A stretch of DNA of 64,000 bases from Streptomyces sp. CC208A (GTDB lineage: Bacteria; Actinomycetota; Actinomycetes; Streptomycetales; Streptomycetaceae). The notes beneath the pieces were generated by a model. That model searched no databases, had not been told where the DNA came from, and saw only the letters and a program-made list of their open reading frames with translations. The DNA lies in the NCBI RefSeq assembly GCF_030010625.1, contig NZ_JASCXN010000026.1:1-64000 (forward strand). Reading direction: 5' to 3'. Position 1 is the stretch's first letter. Each line of letters starts with the position of its first letter. A program made the position numbers and the translations under genes. This document shows, piece by piece, positions 62,170 to 64,000 of this stretch.

Positions 62170-64000
62170 ATGCGCACCGAGGACGTCCTGGCCGCGATCG
62201 CCACCGGCCTGTGGCGCTGGGACAACGCCTCCGGGATCGTCTCGCTCGACGCCGAGGCCGCCCGGCTGCTCGGGCTGCCCGCCGAGCCGGTGCGGCTCAC
62301 CGAGGCGGCGGTGCGGTCCCGTTTCCATCCGGTGGACTGGAACGAGATCGACGGCGTGATCAGCCTGGCGGTGGCCGAGGGGACGCTCGCCGAGTCCCGG
62401 CTGCGGGTCATGGACGGGCAGGGCCGGGTGCTCCGTACGGTACGGAGCCGGTCCAAGCCCCTGATCGAGGGAAACGACTACCGGCTGGTCGGCACGCTCC
62501 AGGAGGTGGCGGGCCCGCAGCCGGGGACGGCCGGGCCGCACACGCCGATCACGGGCGACTGGCGGCGCTCGCGCGAGGCGTTCCTGCTCGACGCGGGGCG
62601 GGCCCTCGCGGAGGCGCGGTCGACGGCGGAGGTGCTGCGGGTGGCGGCCTCGCTGTCGATGCCGGGGTTCTCGCCGGACGGGCTCGCCGTCTTCGGGATG
62701 TCGGGCGACCGGCTCACGGTGATCGGGCACCACGGGCAGCGGGACGGCGACGAGGGCCCCTTCACCTCGATGTCGCTGGCGACGGACTACCCGGCGGCGG
62801 AGGTGGTGCGGACCGGGCGGGCGGTCTACCTGCCGTCCCCGGAGGAGTACCGGCGCCGCTTCCCGACGACGTGGCCGCTGGCGGAGCGCTTCGAGCGGCA
62901 GTCGTGGGCGTTCGTGCCGCTGGTGGTGGCGGGGCGGACGATGGGCGCCTGGATGGCGGCCTTCAAGCACCCGGTGGCGTTCACGCCGGACGAGCGGTCG
63001 GTGCTGACGACGGTGGCGCGGATGCTGGCGCAGGCGCTGGCCCGGGCCGGGGTGGCGGAGTCCGAGCGGGAGCTGTCGCTGGGGCTCCAGCGGACGATGA
63101 TGCCGGTGCTCGGGCCGGGAATCCCGGGGATCCGGGTGGCCGCGCGGTACGTGCCGACCGGCGGCGGGCTCCAGGTCGGCGGCGACTGGTACGACATGAT
63201 CCGGCTGCCCGGCGGGACGGGCGGCGGCACGACCGGCACCCCCGGCCGGATCGCGCTGGTCATCGGCGACGTCCAGGGGCACGACGTGCGGGCGGCGGCG
63301 CTGATGGGGCAGCTGCGGATCGCGCTGCGGGCGTACGCCTCCGAGGGGCACCGGCCGGACGCGGTGCTCTCGCGGGCCTCGCGGTTCCTGTACGGGGTGA
63401 ACGACGGGTACGAGGGCGAGGAGGGGGCCGCGCCGGGCGGCGGGCCCCGCTTCGCGACCTGCCTGTACCTGGAGGTGGACCTGGCGACGGGGACGGTGGA
63501 CATCGCCCGCGCGGGCCACCCGGACCCGGCGGTCCGCATGATCGACGGAACGGTTCTGCTGAGGCCGACGGCCGGCGGCCTGCCGCTCGGCATCGACCCC
63601 GACACCGACTACCCGACCACCCGGCTCACCCTGGACCCCGGCGAGACCCTGATGATCTGCACCGACGGCCTCCTGGAGACCGGCGGGCACGACCTCGACA
63701 GCGGCTGGGAGCGGGTCAGACAGCTCCTGGAGCAGCACCGGGGCGACGACCTGGAGGAGCTGGCCGACACCCTCGTGGAGGCCGTCCACGGCCCCGGCTC
63801 CCACCACAACACCGGCCCGCTCGCCGACCGCCGCGAGGACGACATCGCCGTCCTGCTGCTCTCCCGTCTGCCGGCGACGACGGTACGGGAGACCCCGCGC
63901 CGCACCCTGATGACGATCGCCCAGGCGGAGCCGGAGCGGATCGCGGAGGCCCGCGAGCAGGTCCGGCAGCTGCTGCACGACTGGACCGACGGCGACCAGC
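62170..64000 (+). CDS. PAS/GAF/PP2C-SpoIIE phosphatase with anti-sigma-like C-terminus (partial, runs off window)
   Basis: At least 610 residues, no stop before the window end. Residues 1-105 form a PAS domain (EDVLAAIATGLWRWDNASGIVSLDAEAARLLGLP). About 125-300 form a GAF domain (LAEARSTAEVLRVAASLSMPGFSPDGLAVFG, FTPDERSVLTTVARMLAQALARA). About 305-545 form a PP2C/SpoIIE domain with metal Asp in GGDWYDM, VIGDVQGHDVRAAALMGQLR, CTDGLLETG and REDDIAVLLL. The last ~35 residues (PERIAEAREQVRQLLHDW) begin the HATPase (anti-sigma kinase) domain. Such proteins set partner-switching anti-sigma circuits in Streptomyces. ATG 62170 is divergent from aspS. Confidence 0.85.
   Translation, partial: MRTEDVLAAIATGLWRWDNASGIVSLDAEAARLLGLPAEPVRLTEAAVRSRFHPVDWNEIDGVISLAVAEGTLAESRLRVMDGQGRVLRTVRSRSKPLIEGNDYRLVGTLQEVAGPQPGTAGPHTPITGDWRRSREAFLLDAGRALAEARSTAEVLRVAASLSMPGFSPDGLAVFGMSGDRLTVIGHHGQRDGDEGPFTSMSLATDYPAAEVVRTGRAVYLPSPEEYRRRFPTTWPLAERFERQSWAFVPLVVAGRTMGAWMAAFKHPVAFTPDERSVLTTVARMLAQALARAGVAESERELSLGLQRTMMPVLGPGIPGIRVAARYVPTGGGLQVGGDWYDMIRLPGGTGGGTTGTPGRIALVIGDVQGHDVRAAALMGQLRIALRAYASEGHRPDAVLSRASRFLYGVNDGYEGEEGAAPGGGPRFATCLYLEVDLATGTVDIARAGHPDPAVRMIDGTVLLRPTAGGLPLGIDPDTDYPTTRLTLDPGETLMICTDGLLETGGHDLDSGWERVRQLLEQHRGDDLEELADTLVEAVHGPGSHHNTGPLADRREDDIAVLLLSRLPATTVRETPRRTLMTIAQAEPERIAEAREQVRQLLHDWTDGDQ

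Noticed and set aside
1..64000. CRISPR arrays, rRNA and tRNA genes
   Set aside because: No regularly spaced identical repeats and no tRNA- or rRNA-like conserved stretches were seen anywhere by reading both strands.

Overview
This window is chromosomal DNA from a high-GC actinomycete, almost certainly a Streptomyces. Reasons: coding codons end overwhelmingly in G or C, GTG starts and 4-base ATGA/GTGA gene overlaps are common, and the gene families are typical of the genus (bL37, DUF2630, DUF6126- and DUF7144-type proteins, XRE regulators with TPR tails, SpoIIE/PP2C phosphatases, Tat-exported PhoX). I see no rRNA, tRNA or CRISPR array.

Layout. 0.2-7 kb: an atypical SDR, a DUF1801 protein, a VOC protein followed by a truncated AraC regulator, a multi-span membrane protein, a D-2-hydroxyacid dehydrogenase, a DUF1648 membrane protein coupled to a GntR regulator with its probable operator, and a single-domain ABC ATPase. 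7-17.3 kb and 26.6-28.6 kb: a cobalamin (B12) corrin-ring cluster: cobN behind a cobalamin riboswitch, cobG, cobH, a cobI-cobJ fusion, cobK, cbiD, then cobM and cobL. Together these cover precorrin-2 methylation through ring contraction, reduction and methylmutation, plus the large cobaltochelatase subunit. The set mixes 'aerobic' (CobG, CobN) and 'anaerobic-type' (CbiD) names. A HigBA-type toxin-antitoxin pair sits between cobIJ and cobK.

17.3-26.5 kb is an accessory stretch between cbiD and cobM. It holds three overlapping small Cys-rich genes, two XRE/TPR regulators, a pterin-carbinolamine dehydratase, a three-gene tyrosine-recombinase module (active integrase, small HTH protein, zinc-ribbon degenerate recombinase), a SUKH protein, a gene interrupted by an in-frame stop and an orphan antitoxin. 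At 28.6-30.1 kb a TnpB element with a frameshifted tnpB and a divergent ribbon-helix-helix gene lies 24 bp upstream of cobL.

30-49 kb is mostly ordinary chromosome: a luciferase-like monooxygenase/FMN reductase pair, a DrrAB-like ABC exporter, membrane and lipoproteins, an EEP nuclease-fold protein, a FUSC protein, an APC permease, PhoX with a candidate PHO box, a VWA protein with a long A/E/P/T/D-rich region, and metG. 49.7-51.3 kb: two winged-helix-like genes. 51.4-55.5 kb: an M20 amidohydrolase, an EamA exporter and a tiny secreted peptide gene in one direction, next to a TrmB/LuxR-like regulator; the same GGCAGG palindromes occur in front of the peptide gene and of the regulator. 56.2-60 kb: a SUKH gene, two tandem overlapping Imm50 paralogues, a GNAT acetyltransferase and a DUF1266 protein, with no toxin partner visible. 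60-64 kb: aspS with a strong terminator, and a divergent PAS/GAF/PP2C phosphatase that runs off the window end.

The two best candidates for something undescribed are the peptide/regulator/exporter locus at 51.4-55.5 kb and the three-gene recombinase module at 19.8-22.8 kb.
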